14,987 nucleotides of DNA from an uncultured Phenylobacterium sp. (GCA_945952175.1 CAMFHW010000037.1:1-14987); one strand, 5' to 3'. Positions 7,054 to 13,596 are shown, counted from the first letter of the stretch. Notes: generated from the sequence alone by a model not told the origin. Numbers and translations are program-made.

Positions 7054-7169
7054 GCTACCGCCAGTCGTACCGCGCCGTCTGTCGCGCGAGGAGTCCTCAT
7101 CCGCGGCCGCTTTCAGGGCGGCGGCGATCTGGTGCATAGGGAAGGCCGCCGCGAGACAAGGACCCCGTG

Positions 7170-7733
7170 ATGCGTATCTCCGTCGTCGGCAGTTCCGGCT
7201 CGGGCAAGACCACCCTGGCGCGGAAGCTGGGCGCCGAACTCGGCCTGCCCTTCATCGAGCTGGACGCGGTCAACTGGCAGGCCGGCTGGCAGGACCTCAA
7301 CACCCACGATCCGGAGGAGTTCGTCCGCCGGGTGGCCGAGGCGATCACCCCCGAGGCCTGGGTGACCGACGGCAACTATGGCCGCGTGCGCCCCATGCTC
7401 TGGGCGCGCGCCACCCACCTGGTCTGGCTCGACTACGGGCGCGAGGTGATCATGCCGCGCGTGATCCGCCGCTCGTTCCACCGCGCCCTGTCGGGAAAGG
7501 AGCTCTGGGAGGGCACCGGCAACAAGGAGCGGTTCCAGGACTGGCTCGGCAAGGAGCATCCCATCCGCTGGGCGTGGGACACCTTCCATGTCCGCCGCGC
7601 GGCCTACGAGGCCCAGCTTTCCGGGCCGGGTCTCGAGCACCTGCAGGTGTTCCGCCTGCGCCATCCGCGCGAGGCGGAGCTTGGCGGGCTGCTCTCCCGC
7701 TTGCGGGAGAGGCGGGGTGAGGGCGCTAGCTGA
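7170..7733 (+). CDS. P-loop NTPase, adenylate-kinase-like (FlaR/topology-modulation type)
   Basis: A small nucleoside-kinase-fold protein of 187 residues. Walker A is GSSGSGKTT at 7-15. WVTDGNYGRVR at about 64-74 and THLVWLDY at about 82-89 follow, the latter a Walker B-like hydrophobic run ending in Asp. The set matches small P-loop proteins usually annotated as adenylate-kinase-like or DNA topology modulation protein FlaR; the real substrate is not established for this group. I chose ATG at 7170 over the GTG at 7167 because AAGGA (about 7158-7162) is 7 bases before it. The last 13 or so residues are encoded by the palindromic repeat that begins at 7692, which gives the Arg-rich tail LLSRLRERRGEGAS. 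The tail is probably not part of the ancestral domain. The gene is convergent with the DUF35 operon. Confidence 0.85.
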   Translation: MRISVVGSSGSGKTTLARKLGAELGLPFIELDAVNWQAGWQDLNTHDPEEFVRRVAEAITPEAWVTDGNYGRVRPMLWARATHLVWLDYGREVIMPRVIRRSFHRALSGKELWEGTGNKERFQDWLGKEHPIRWAWDTFHVRRAAYEAQLSGPGLEHLQVFRLRHPREAELGGLLSRLRERRGEGAS

Positions 7734-7769
7734 GCCGGCCCTCACCCAACCCTCTCCCTGAGGGAGAGG
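7692..7769. repeat. Palindromic intergenic element 3 (kinase/DUF35 convergent junction)
   Basis: Two hairpins, CTCTCCCGC/GCGGGAGAG with loop TT (7692-7700 with 7703-7711) and CCTCTCCCT/AGGGAGAGG (7751-7759 with 7761-7769), flank an inner inverted pair GGTGAGGGC/GCCCTCACC (7716-7724 with 7738-7746). The layout and motif words match element 2 but with a shorter centre. The left half lies inside the 3' end of the kinase-like gene and provides its stop region. Confidence 0.75.
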
Positions 7770-7776
7770 GCTTATC

Positions 7777-8184
7777 CTACAGCGGCGAAAACACCGGCGC
7801 GGGCGGGCCGCCGCCTTCTGTGGGCTGGAACTTGACCTTCACCTTCTGGCCGATGGCCAGGGCGTCGAGGTCGTCCGCCACGAAGTTGGTCAGCACGGCC
7901 GGGCCTTCGTTCAGGGTCACATAGCCGATGGCATAGGGGCCGGTCGGCGAGCGGCGCATGATCGAGAAGGTGTAGATCACCCCTTCGCCGGGGCTCTCTT
8001 CCCACACGGTGTCCGACGAGTGGCACAGCGGGCAGATCGCCCGCGGATACCAGTGCGCCTTGCCGCAGGCGTTGCAGCGCTTGATGAGGAACCTGCCCTC
8101 GGCCGCCGCGTCCCAGAACGGCTTGGTCTCGATCGTCACCGCCGGCGACGGGATCGGGCGGGTCTTGGTTTCGGTCTCGCTCAT
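7777..8184 (-). CDS. DUF35 zinc-ribbon/OB-fold protein, partner of the thiolase-like protein
   Basis: A protein of 135 residues with the DUF35 layout: an N-terminal helix (KPFWDAAAEGRFLIKRC), a rubredoxin-like zinc ribbon with Cys37, Cys40, Cys51 and Cys54 (C-x2-C-x10-C-x2-C), then an OB-fold domain (GVIYTFSIMRRSP, IGYVTLNEGP, IGQKVKVKF). Proteins of this type bind acyl-CoA and form complexes with thiolase-like partners, as in ChsH2 with Ltp2 of steroid side-chain degradation. The start lies only 4 bases after the stop of the thiolase-like gene, which strongly supports a joint complex. It is the last gene of a three-gene minus-strand operon. The family and the zinc ligands are visible; the particular reaction is inferred. 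Confidence 0.92.
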   Translation of the reverse strand: MSETETKTRPIPSPAVTIETKPFWDAAAEGRFLIKRCNACGKAHWYPRAICPLCHSSDTVWEESPGEGVIYTFSIMRRSPTGPYAIGYVTLNEGPAVLTNFVADDLDALAIGQKVKVKFQPTEGGGPPAPVFSPL

Positions 8185-8188
8185 GGTC

Positions 8189-9376
8189 CTATTCCCGCTC
8201 CAGGATCAGGGTGCCGGCGCCGTGGCGCGTGCCCAGCGAACCGCCGGTGCCGTGCGCCAGGGCCAGGTCGCAATTGGGAACCTGCACCTTCGGATGCGCC
8301 TCGCCGCGCAGTTGGCGCACCGCTTCGATCACCTTGGTGATGCCGCCGCGGTTGGTCGGGTGGTTGTTGCACAGTCCGCCGCCGTCGGTGTTGAACGGCA
8401 GCTTGCCGACGCCCGAGATCAGGTTGCCGTCGGAGACGAACTTGCCGCCCTCGCCCTTCTTGCAGAAGCCGAGGTCCTCGAGCTGCATCAGCACGGTGAT
8501 GGTGAAGCTGTCATAGATCGAGGCGTACTTGATATCGGCTGGCGTCACGCCAGCTTCGGCGAACGCGATCGGGCCGGACCAGACCGCGCCCGAATGGGTC
8601 AGGTCCAGGTCGTGGCCGCCGCTCGGGCCCTTGGGCGCTTCGCCCGCGCCGATCACCTTCACCTTCGGACGGTTCAAGCTCTTGGCGATCTCGGGGCTGG
8701 TGACGATCAGGGCGCCGCCGCCGTCGGTCACCACGCAGCAGTCCAGCAGGTGCAGCGGGTCGGAGATCATCCGCGAATTCACCACCTGCTCGACGGTGAC
8801 CACGTCCTTCAGGAAGGCGTGCTCGTTCCACTGGGCGTGGTGGCTGGCCGCAACCTTGATCCAGGCGAGCTGCTCGGAGGTGGTGCCGTACTCGTACATG
8901 TGGCGCGCCGCGCACATGCCGTAGGTGTTGTGGGTCGAGCCGCCATAGATGTTCTCGAAGCCGGCTTCCGGCGGCCCGTCGGTCAGCTGGCCGGGCTTGC
9001 CGGCTCCGCCGCCGAAGCGCCCGCCCTGGCCCTGGCGCGGACGGCCGGCGAGGGTGGTCAGCGCCACCTTGCCCTTGCCCGCCGCAATGGCCGCGGCCGC
9101 GTGGCCGACATGGATCAGGTAGGACGATCCGCCGGTCTCGGTGGAGTCCATGTGCCGGATGTTCCTGAGGCCCATATAGTCGATCATCGACATGGCCCCG
9201 AAGCCGGGCGCGTCGCCCGCGCAGAAATAGCCGTCGACGTCGTCGTGGCTCAGCCCCGCGTCCGCCAGCGCGCCGGCGGCGCATTCGGCATGGAGCTGCG
9301 CGGAGGTCTTGTCGGGCGCGTCGCGGAGCGGATGCTCCCAGGCGCCCATGATGTAGGCCTTGCCCTTGATGCTCAT
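8189..9376 (-). CDS. Thiolase-like (SCPx/Ltp-type) protein without catalytic cysteines
   Basis: A thiolase-fold protein of 395 residues. The segment that carries the acyl-accepting Cys in true thiolases reads STETGGSSYLIHVG (78-91) and has no Cys. The C-terminal CxGG position is replaced by HGTGGSLG (375-382). The GHP-like element is kept as NNHPTNRGG (337-345, His339), and IYDSFT at 287-292 is typical of SCPx/lipid-transfer-type thiolase relatives. Ltp2, a member of that group, is a retro-aldolase that works with a DUF35 subunit, so a carbon-carbon lyase or aldolase role is more likely than thiolysis. The ATG at 9376 has AAGGGGA just upstream. The gene sits between an acyl-CoA ligase and DUF35 on the same strand. 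Acetyl-CoA acetyltransferase, the name often given to such proteins automatically, is not supported by the active site. Confidence 0.88.
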   Translation of the reverse strand: MSIKGKAYIMGAWEHPLRDAPDKTSAQLHAECAAGALADAGLSHDDVDGYFCAGDAPGFGAMSMIDYMGLRNIRHMDSTETGGSSYLIHVGHAAAAIAAGKGKVALTTLAGRPRQGQGGRFGGGAGKPGQLTDGPPEAGFENIYGGSTHNTYGMCAARHMYEYGTTSEQLAWIKVAASHHAQWNEHAFLKDVVTVEQVVNSRMISDPLHLLDCCVVTDGGGALIVTSPEIAKSLNRPKVKVIGAGEAPKGPSGGHDLDLTHSGAVWSGPIAFAEAGVTPADIKYASIYDSFTITVLMQLEDLGFCKKGEGGKFVSDGNLISGVGKLPFNTDGGGLCNNHPTNRGGITKVIEAVRQLRGEAHPKVQVPNCDLALAHGTGGSLGTRHGAGTLILERE

Positions 9377-9444
9377 GGTCCCCTTCGATCTCTGACTTAA
9401 AGAATGCCGTTCCGCTTATCGCGGCGAGGCCGCCAGCGGAAGCG

Positions 9445-10920
9445 CTAAGCCTCGGCCTTCGCCGCAGCGATCCGCGCGTCGCGCAGGGCGGTGCGGCGCA
9501 CCTTGCCGGCGTCGTCGCGCAGCGGCTCGTCGACGAACTCGTAGGTCCTGGGCTGCTTGTAGGTCACCAGCCGCTCGGCCAGGTGCGCCCGCAGGCCGGC
9601 CTCGTCCACCACGCCCTTGGTCTGGACGATGGCGTGGACTTTGTTGCCCAGATCGTCGTCGGGAATGCCGATCACCGCGCAGGACTGCACGGCGTCATGC
9701 TCCTCCAGCGCCGCCTCGATCTCCGCCGGATAGACGTTCGAGCCGCCCACCAGGATCATGTCGGTGCGCCGGTCGGCGAGGTAGAGATAGCCGTCCTCGT
9801 CGAACCAGCCGATGTCGCCCAGGCTCTCCCAGCCGCCGGGCAGGGTCTTGGCCGTGGCCCCGATGTACTTGTAGCTCGGCGGCGCGCCCTCCGGCCGGCG
9901 CATGTAGATCTCGCCGACCTCGCGGGCGGGCAGGGGCTGGCCCTGGTCGTCCACCGCCATCATCTCGCCCATGGTCACCTTGCCGACCGAGCCGCGGTGC
10001 TCCAGCCATTCGGCGCCGCTGATCGTGGTCACCGCCTGGGCCTCGGTGCCGGCATAGAGCTCCATCACGGTCTCGGGGCCGACCCAATGGATGAAGGCCT
10101 CCTTCAGCCAGGCCGGGCAAGGCGCTGCCAGGTGCCAGAGGGTCTGCAGCGAGGAGAGGTCGTAGCTGTCGCGCACCTCCTGCGGCAGGCGCCAGATGCG
10201 GGTCATCATGGTCGGCACCAGATAGACCCAGGTGGCCTTGGTGCGGGCGATGGCGGCCAGGGTCTGCTCCGGCTCGAACCGCGGCAGGATCACCATGTGA
10301 GCGCCGACGCCAAAGGCCGACATCATCATGCCGAAGCCGGCGTTGTGGTAGAGCGGCGCGGGCAGCAGGGCGACCGAGCTGGGCGTCAGCCGCCAGCCAC
10401 CGACCTCCGGCGTCTCCTTGGCGGTCACGCCGGGCTGGCCCGCCAGGATCAGCTTCGGACGCCCGGTCGAGCCGCCGCTGGTCGGCGCCTTGGAGACCGG
10501 CGCGATGGCGTCGGGCAGGTCGCTCTCGTCGTCACTCAGCTTCAGCACGTCGGGGATCGAGACCCGCGGCCGGTCGATGGCGTGGTCGAACTCGGCGATG
10601 ACGATCGGCGTCGCCGCCAGCTCCATGATCGCCTCGAGTTCGTTCTTGGGCAGGCGGAACGAGATCGGCTGCGGCGTCGCGCCCAGCTTCCAGATGCCCC
10701 AGCAGGCCACGGCGAAGTCGACCGAGTTGGGAAGGCCCAGCGTCACCAGGTCCCCGTGCTTCACGCCCAGCTTGGCGAGGCCGCGAGCCACGCGGTTGGT
10801 CATCCGGTGGAACTGGCCGTAGGTCAGGGTGGTGTCGCCACAGGTCACCGCGGGGGCGTCGGGCTTCAGTTCGGCGAGCTGCTTCAGCTTCGCGCCGAGG
10901 GAAATCATCTCGTCGGCCAT
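9445..10920 (-). CDS. AMP-forming acyl-CoA ligase (ANL superfamily)
   Basis: An adenylating ligase of 491 residues that would activate a carboxylic acid to acyl-AMP and then acyl-CoA. Core motifs are in order: the P-loop-like A3 motif TSGGSTGRPK at 147-156, A5 as ELYAGTEA at 287-294, A7/A8 as GDIGWFDEDGYLYLADRRTD at 368-387, and the C-terminal lysine Lys473 in DDAGKVRRTALR. The variant YAGTE instead of YGxTE and the total length just under 500 are like FadD-type or steroid/cyclic-acid ligases rather than acetyl-CoA synthetase, which is much longer. The ATG at 10920 has AGGA about 8 bases upstream. It is first in the operon with the thiolase-like and DUF35 genes, 68 bases apart, so it likely supplies their CoA substrate. 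The acid cannot be read from the sequence. Confidence 0.92.
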   Translation of the reverse strand: MADEMISLGAKLKQLAELKPDAPAVTCGDTTLTYGQFHRMTNRVARGLAKLGVKHGDLVTLGLPNSVDFAVACWGIWKLGATPQPISFRLPKNELEAIMELAATPIVIAEFDHAIDRPRVSIPDVLKLSDDESDLPDAIAPVSKAPTSGGSTGRPKLILAGQPGVTAKETPEVGGWRLTPSSVALLPAPLYHNAGFGMMMSAFGVGAHMVILPRFEPEQTLAAIARTKATWVYLVPTMMTRIWRLPQEVRDSYDLSSLQTLWHLAAPCPAWLKEAFIHWVGPETVMELYAGTEAQAVTTISGAEWLEHRGSVGKVTMGEMMAVDDQGQPLPAREVGEIYMRRPEGAPPSYKYIGATAKTLPGGWESLGDIGWFDEDGYLYLADRRTDMILVGGSNVYPAEIEAALEEHDAVQSCAVIGIPDDDLGNKVHAIVQTKGVVDEAGLRAHLAERLVTYKQPRTYEFVDEPLRDDAGKVRRTALRDARIAAAKAEA

Positions 10921-11045
10921 CGGAAAGTCCTGATCAAATTAAGGGCGGGGGAGGAGCCCCGCGGTCTGAAATCACCCGTCGCCGCCGAGCAATAGGCGGT
11001 CGGCGCCCTTTTCCACCCTCGGGCGCCCTAACGGCAAGGGCCAGA

Positions 11046-11075
11046 TTGCTCCGACCCCGCCTTCCGGCCTAAACC
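11046..11075 (+). promoter_or_regulatory. Weak candidate promoter for the RraA-like gene
   Basis: TTGCTCC (11046-11052) and CCTAAACC (11068-11075), 15 bases apart, partly fit the Caulobacter housekeeping pattern. Spacing is one base long and several positions differ, so this is tentative. It lies 30 bases before the ATG at 11105. Confidence 0.25.
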
Positions 11076-11104
11076 GCCGCTGTCTTCACCGCGCCGAGGT
11101 TCCG

Positions 11105-11587
11105 ATGTCCGATCTCACCCTTTCCGTCGCCGACCTCTGCGACGAACACGAGGACGAGGCCGAGGTCTGCGTCGCGCCCTTCCGCGACTTCGGCGGCCGC
11201 ATCGCCTTCTCCGGCCCGATCCGCACGGTCCGCTGCTTCGAGGACAATTCGGCGGTGAAGGCCCTGCTGGCCGAGCCGGGCGAGGGCTGCGTCCTGGTGG
11301 TCGACGGCGCAGGCTCCCTGCGCCGCGCCCTGGTCGGCGACATGCTGGCCGGCGACGGGGCCAGGAACGGCTGGGCCGGGATCGTCGTCAATGGCGCGGT
11401 GCGCGACACCGCCGTCCTCGCCACCCTCGACATCGGCATCAAGGCCCTGGGCTCGATCCCCATGCGCGGCGTCAAGCGTGGCGAGGGCGTGGTCGACACC
11501 CCGGTCGCGTTCGGCGGCGTGGTCTTCGTGCCCGGCGACATGCTGCACGCCGACGAGGACGGTGTGGCCGTGCTGCCGGCCGACTGA
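11105..11587 (+). CDS. RraA-fold protein, RNase E regulator or HMG/CHA-type aldolase
   Basis: A protein of 160 residues, matching the length of E. coli RraA (161). Family stretches are clear: PGEGCVLVVDGAGSLRRALVGDMLA at 58-82, GWAGIVVNGAVRD at 89-101, LDIGIKALGSIP at 108-119, VAFGGVVFVPGD at 134-145 and LHADEDGVAVLP near the end. RraA proper inhibits RNase E by binding it. Metal-dependent 4-hydroxy-4-methyl-2-oxoglutarate (HMG/CHA) aldolases share the fold and, as recalled, are marked by D-X20-R-D. Here Asp79, Arg100 and Asp101 satisfy that spacing, whereas E. coli RraA has Gln after the Arg. The acidic residue expected three positions later is a Val, so aldolase activity is not certain. I give no symbol for that reason. 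GAGG precedes the ATG by 5 bases. The gene is divergent from the ligase operon. Confidence 0.88.
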   Translation: MSDLTLSVADLCDEHEDEAEVCVAPFRDFGGRIAFSGPIRTVRCFEDNSAVKALLAEPGEGCVLVVDGAGSLRRALVGDMLAGDGARNGWAGIVVNGAVRDTAVLATLDIGIKALGSIPMRGVKRGEGVVDTPVAFGGVVFVPGDMLHADEDGVAVLPAD

Positions 11588-11688
11588 TCGCCGCCGAGCG
11601 TCACAGGACTTGCGCAGTCGGGGGCTCATGAGTAGGTTCCGCCCCTCGCGCTCGGCGGGCCTTCCTCAAGAGGCCTCCAGACGGCTCC

Positions 11689-11778
<90 letters not shown>

Positions 11779-11888
11779 TGAGCCTTTGAAATATAAGAAT
11801 TTTCCGAGACGATGGGCCAAACACCCATCATTGAACCCCTCAAAGCCTCCGTGACCTGGGCGGGCAATTTTCTTAGCCGCCGCCGCCG

Positions 11889-11910
11889 CGGCCGCATTGC
11901 GGCCGTTTCT
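11889..11910 (+). terminator. Candidate intrinsic terminator downstream of tRNA-Ser
   Basis: A perfect 7-bp G/C stem (CGGCCGC 11889-11895 with GCGGCCG 11899-11905, loop ATT) is followed by TTTCT. The stem is strong but the U-run is short. It could end the tRNA transcript about 110 bases past the mature end and insulate the next gene. Confidence 0.4.
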
Positions 11911-11936
11911 GACGTGACCGTCCGCCAAGTGTCATA

Positions 11937-11951
11937 TCTGGACCATCCAGA
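11937..11951. promoter_or_regulatory. Inverted repeat just upstream of the first island gene
   Basis: TCTGGA (11937-11942) and TCCAGA (11946-11951) are exact inverted copies with a 3-base centre CCA, ending 14 bases before the GTG at 11966. The position fits an operator or a small leader hairpin. No function is known. Confidence 0.3.
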
Positions 11952-11965
11952 CCAAAGGCGGCGGG

Positions 11966-12799
11966 GTGAAGAAACTGCTCCAGCTAAAACGGTGGCTGAC
12001 CCTTGCTGAGGCCGCCCGATATCTCTCGGTCCTCGTTGGCGAGGAAGCCTCCGAAGCCGATATCCTCCGGCTCGCCCTGGACGGCGAACTGACCCTCTCG
12101 GTTCATTTCGTCAACAGCACCTATGCGATGTGCGGCACGACGATCCCTCTCGCCGAGGCCAAGCGCGAGACCGTCCCCAACCTGGAAGGCGACGGCTTCT
12201 TCACCTTCCTGCGCGGCACGCCGATCCCCGGCGAGCGGGTCATACAGTTCGAGGACAAGATCACCACCCTGAACGGCGTATGGGACCTGCCGTTGTTCGG
12301 CGCCGAAAGCCTGGACGTCGAACACCTCTATCAGACGCTCACCATGGGTCCGTCGGTGGAGATGTTCGACCTTGAGGGCGCCTTCGTGACCGATGGCGCC
12401 GGCATGTACTGCAAGCTCATGCTGAGGTTCCAAGGGGATGAACTGCCCGGCAAGTCGATCCTGGTCTCGCCGCCCTATCATCCCAACAACTTCTATCCGG
12501 CCGGCGGCTTGCCCGATGACAGTGTTCTCGTCGTGCGGACTACGGCGCTCCAAGCGTTGGAAGCCCGGTTGCTAGAGGCGGAAAAGGGCCGGGACCGCCC
12601 AATCGAGACGCGCGAGCGAACCACCCTGCTGGTGCTGATCGGGGCGCTCGCTGAGCTTGCCAAGCTCGACCTCAAACACCCGTCGAAGGCTGCGGCCGCG
12701 ATTGAGAGCCAAACGGCGCTGATGGGTGCGCGCGTCGCCTCCCGAACCATCGAGGGCCATCTCAACCGAGTTGGGGAGGCGCTGGAGAGCCGGGCCTGA
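11966..12799 (+). CDS. Hypothetical island protein with N-terminal HTH-like segment
   Basis: A protein of 277 residues whose function I do not recognise, although its style is familiar from mobile islands of Proteobacteria. The first 40 or so residues (KRWLTLAEAARYLSVLVGEE, then ADILRLALDGELTLSVHFVN) look like a DNA-binding helix-turn-helix lead followed by a beta strand. The middle (90-190) is a beta-rich region with no motif I can name. The C-terminal part (about 218-277) starts RERTTLLVLIGALAELAKLD and contains regular helices to RTIEGHLNRVGEALESR; this resembles a short helical tail found on many such proteins. The start is a GTG with only a weak purine stretch (AAAGGCGGCGGG) before it; the frame is closed upstream at 11915. 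Codons such as ATA at about 12242 are less typical of the core genes. It may regulate the island or interact with its DNA; that is a guess. Confidence 0.72.
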   Translation: MKKLLQLKRWLTLAEAARYLSVLVGEEASEADILRLALDGELTLSVHFVNSTYAMCGTTIPLAEAKRETVPNLEGDGFFTFLRGTPIPGERVIQFEDKITTLNGVWDLPLFGAESLDVEHLYQTLTMGPSVEMFDLEGAFVTDGAGMYCKLMLRFQGDELPGKSILVSPPYHPNNFYPAGGLPDDSVLVVRTTALQALEARLLEAEKGRDRPIETRERTTLLVLIGALAELAKLDLKHPSKAAAAIESQTALMGARVASRTIEGHLNRVGEALESRA

Positions 12800-12812
12800 G
12801 CGCGCCCGCAAG

Positions 12813-12842
12813 CGCAGTTGCACAGGCGACGCCCGCAGTTGC
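12813..12842. repeat. Pair of 9-bp direct repeats 21 bp apart
   Basis: CGCAGTTGC occurs at 12813-12821 and again at 12834-12842. The offset of 21 bp equals two helical turns, so both copies face the same side of DNA. They lie in the gap upstream of the AlpA-type gene and may be binding sites for a regulator or recombination directionality factor; this is inference. Confidence 0.4.
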
Positions 12843-12870
12843 GGCCCGGCGGCCGCAAGCCGATCCAAGT

Positions 12871-12909
12871 CATGTCGCACCAACGCACCTCACGGAGCAT
12901 CGCGACATG
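12871..12909 (+). promoter_or_regulatory. 8-bp inverted repeat enclosing the ribosome site and start codon of the AlpA-type gene
   Basis: CATGTCGC (12871-12878) and GCGACATG (12902-12909) are exact inverted copies. The right arm contains the ATG at 12907, and the ribosome site GGAG (12894-12897) lies in the 23-base loop. In RNA this could hide the start codon; in DNA it could be an operator for self-repression. Confidence 0.4.
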
Positions 12910-13119
12910 CCAACCCCTCCGCCGCCCCCCGGCTCGCTGCCGGCCACGGGCTACGTCCGCCAAGCCCAACTGATCCCCGCCATCTTCCCATTCTCGGCCG
13001 CCACCCTCTGGCGGAAGGTCAAGGCGGGCACCTTCCCCAAGCCGGTGAAGCTCGGCCCGCGCATCACGGCGTGGCGGGTCGAGGACATTCGGGAGGTCAT
13101 GCGCAGCGGGGAGGGCTGA
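12907..13119 (+). CDS. AlpA-type HTH protein (CP4-57 regulatory family, possible excisionase)
   Basis: A small protein of 70 residues. After a Pro-rich lead it shows the AlpA/MerR-like winged-helix pattern: YVRQAQLIPAIFPFSAATLW at about 17-36, RKVKAGTFPKPVKLGP at 37-52 and TAWRVEDIREVM at 54-66. The FPKPVKLGP turn and the W-x-x-x-D-I ending are diagnostic of the family. Members act as activators of integrase genes or as recombination directionality factors in prophages and islands. GGAG lies 9 bases before the ATG, inside a predicted hairpin. It is separated by one base from the TTG start of the next gene and precedes the integrase by two positions, which fits a role in integration or excision. 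Confidence 0.87.
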   Translation: MPTPPPPPGSLPATGYVRQAQLIPAIFPFSAATLWRKVKAGTFPKPVKLGPRITAWRVEDIREVMRSGEG

Positions 13120-13120
13120 C

Positions 13121-13549
13121 TTGGCCAAGTCCTACAACCCGCGCCGGGCGAAGCTCCATCGCAGCTACACGGTCGCCGAGGCGGCCGGCCTGTTCGGCAT
13201 CACCCGCGCCGCGGTGCGGGCCTGGATCAAGGCGGGCCTGCCGGTGGTCGAGACCTCGGGGCCGAACCTGATCCTCGGCGGCGACCTTCAAGCCTTCCTC
13301 ACCAAGCGCCAGGTCGCGCGACTCCGGAAATGCCCACCGGGAACCATCTACTGTCTTCGCTGCCGCGAGCCCCGGCGGCCCGATCCCGAGACCATCGTCC
13401 TGATCGCGCTGAAGCCGACGAGCGGCAATCTGCGCGCGCAATGCCCCGCCTGTGACGCGACGCTCTACCGTCGCGTGACGATGTCGAAGCTCGACCAAGC
13501 CGGCTTCGGAGGGGCCGCGCGACAGGCTGGAGGCGCCGCACCTAGTTGA
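13121..13549 (+). CDS. HTH plus zinc-ribbon protein of an integrase-linked family
   Basis: A protein of 142 residues with two parts. Residues 1-65 carry an excisionase/MerR-like HTH: LHRSYTVAEAAGLFGITRAA, then VRAWIKAGLPVVE and LILGGDLQAFLTKRQ. Residues 66-125 hold a zinc-ribbon-like module with paired cysteines, YCLRC and AQCPACDATLYRRV. This composite is known to me as a protein found beside tyrosine recombinases in proteobacterial islands, without a proven role. The start is TTG at 13121, supported by GGGGAGGG immediately upstream (about 13108-13115) and by a one-base gap from the AlpA-type stop, so the two are probably coupled. It could help direct the recombinase or act at the attachment site; this is inferred from position. 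Confidence 0.85.
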   Translation: MAKSYNPRRAKLHRSYTVAEAAGLFGITRAAVRAWIKAGLPVVETSGPNLILGGDLQAFLTKRQVARLRKCPPGTIYCLRCREPRRPDPETIVLIALKPTSGNLRAQCPACDATLYRRVTMSKLDQAGFGGAARQAGGAAPS

Positions 13550-13596
13550 TAGCCCGTCCCCCTCCCTGAAACGCACCTCCGAACGGACATCTGCTC

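Noticed and set aside
7042..7137. N-terminal extension of the patatin gene to the ATG at 7137
   Set aside because: There is no ribosome site at 7137, the extra 32 residues are low complexity, and AGGAG is correctly placed for 7041.
5422..7170. Plus-strand 582-residue open frame opposite the patatin gene
   Set aside because: It is a mirror frame of a gene with a full catalytic dyad and has a Gln/Arg/Gly-rich composition without motifs.
8009..9400. Plus-strand 463-residue open frame opposite the thiolase-like gene
   Set aside because: It is antisense to a well-supported gene with family motifs and shows only shadow-type composition.
9421..9433. Short hairpin GCGGC-GAG-GCCGC between the ligase and thiolase-like genes
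   Set aside because: The stem is only 5 bp and GC-generic; it is not enough for a terminator within an apparent operon.
11002..11027. Inverted repeat GGCGCCC/GGGCGCC with 12-base spacer between the ligase and RraA-like genes
   Set aside because: Each arm is built on the self-complementary GGCGCC, which is expected often in such GC-rich DNA, so I do not treat it as an operator.
11591..11658. Inverted pair CCGCCGAGCG/CGCTCGGCGG with 48-base spacer between the RraA-like gene and tRNA-Ser
   Set aside because: The arms are exact but far apart and of generic GC-rich content, with no U-run; a terminator or leader role is not supported.
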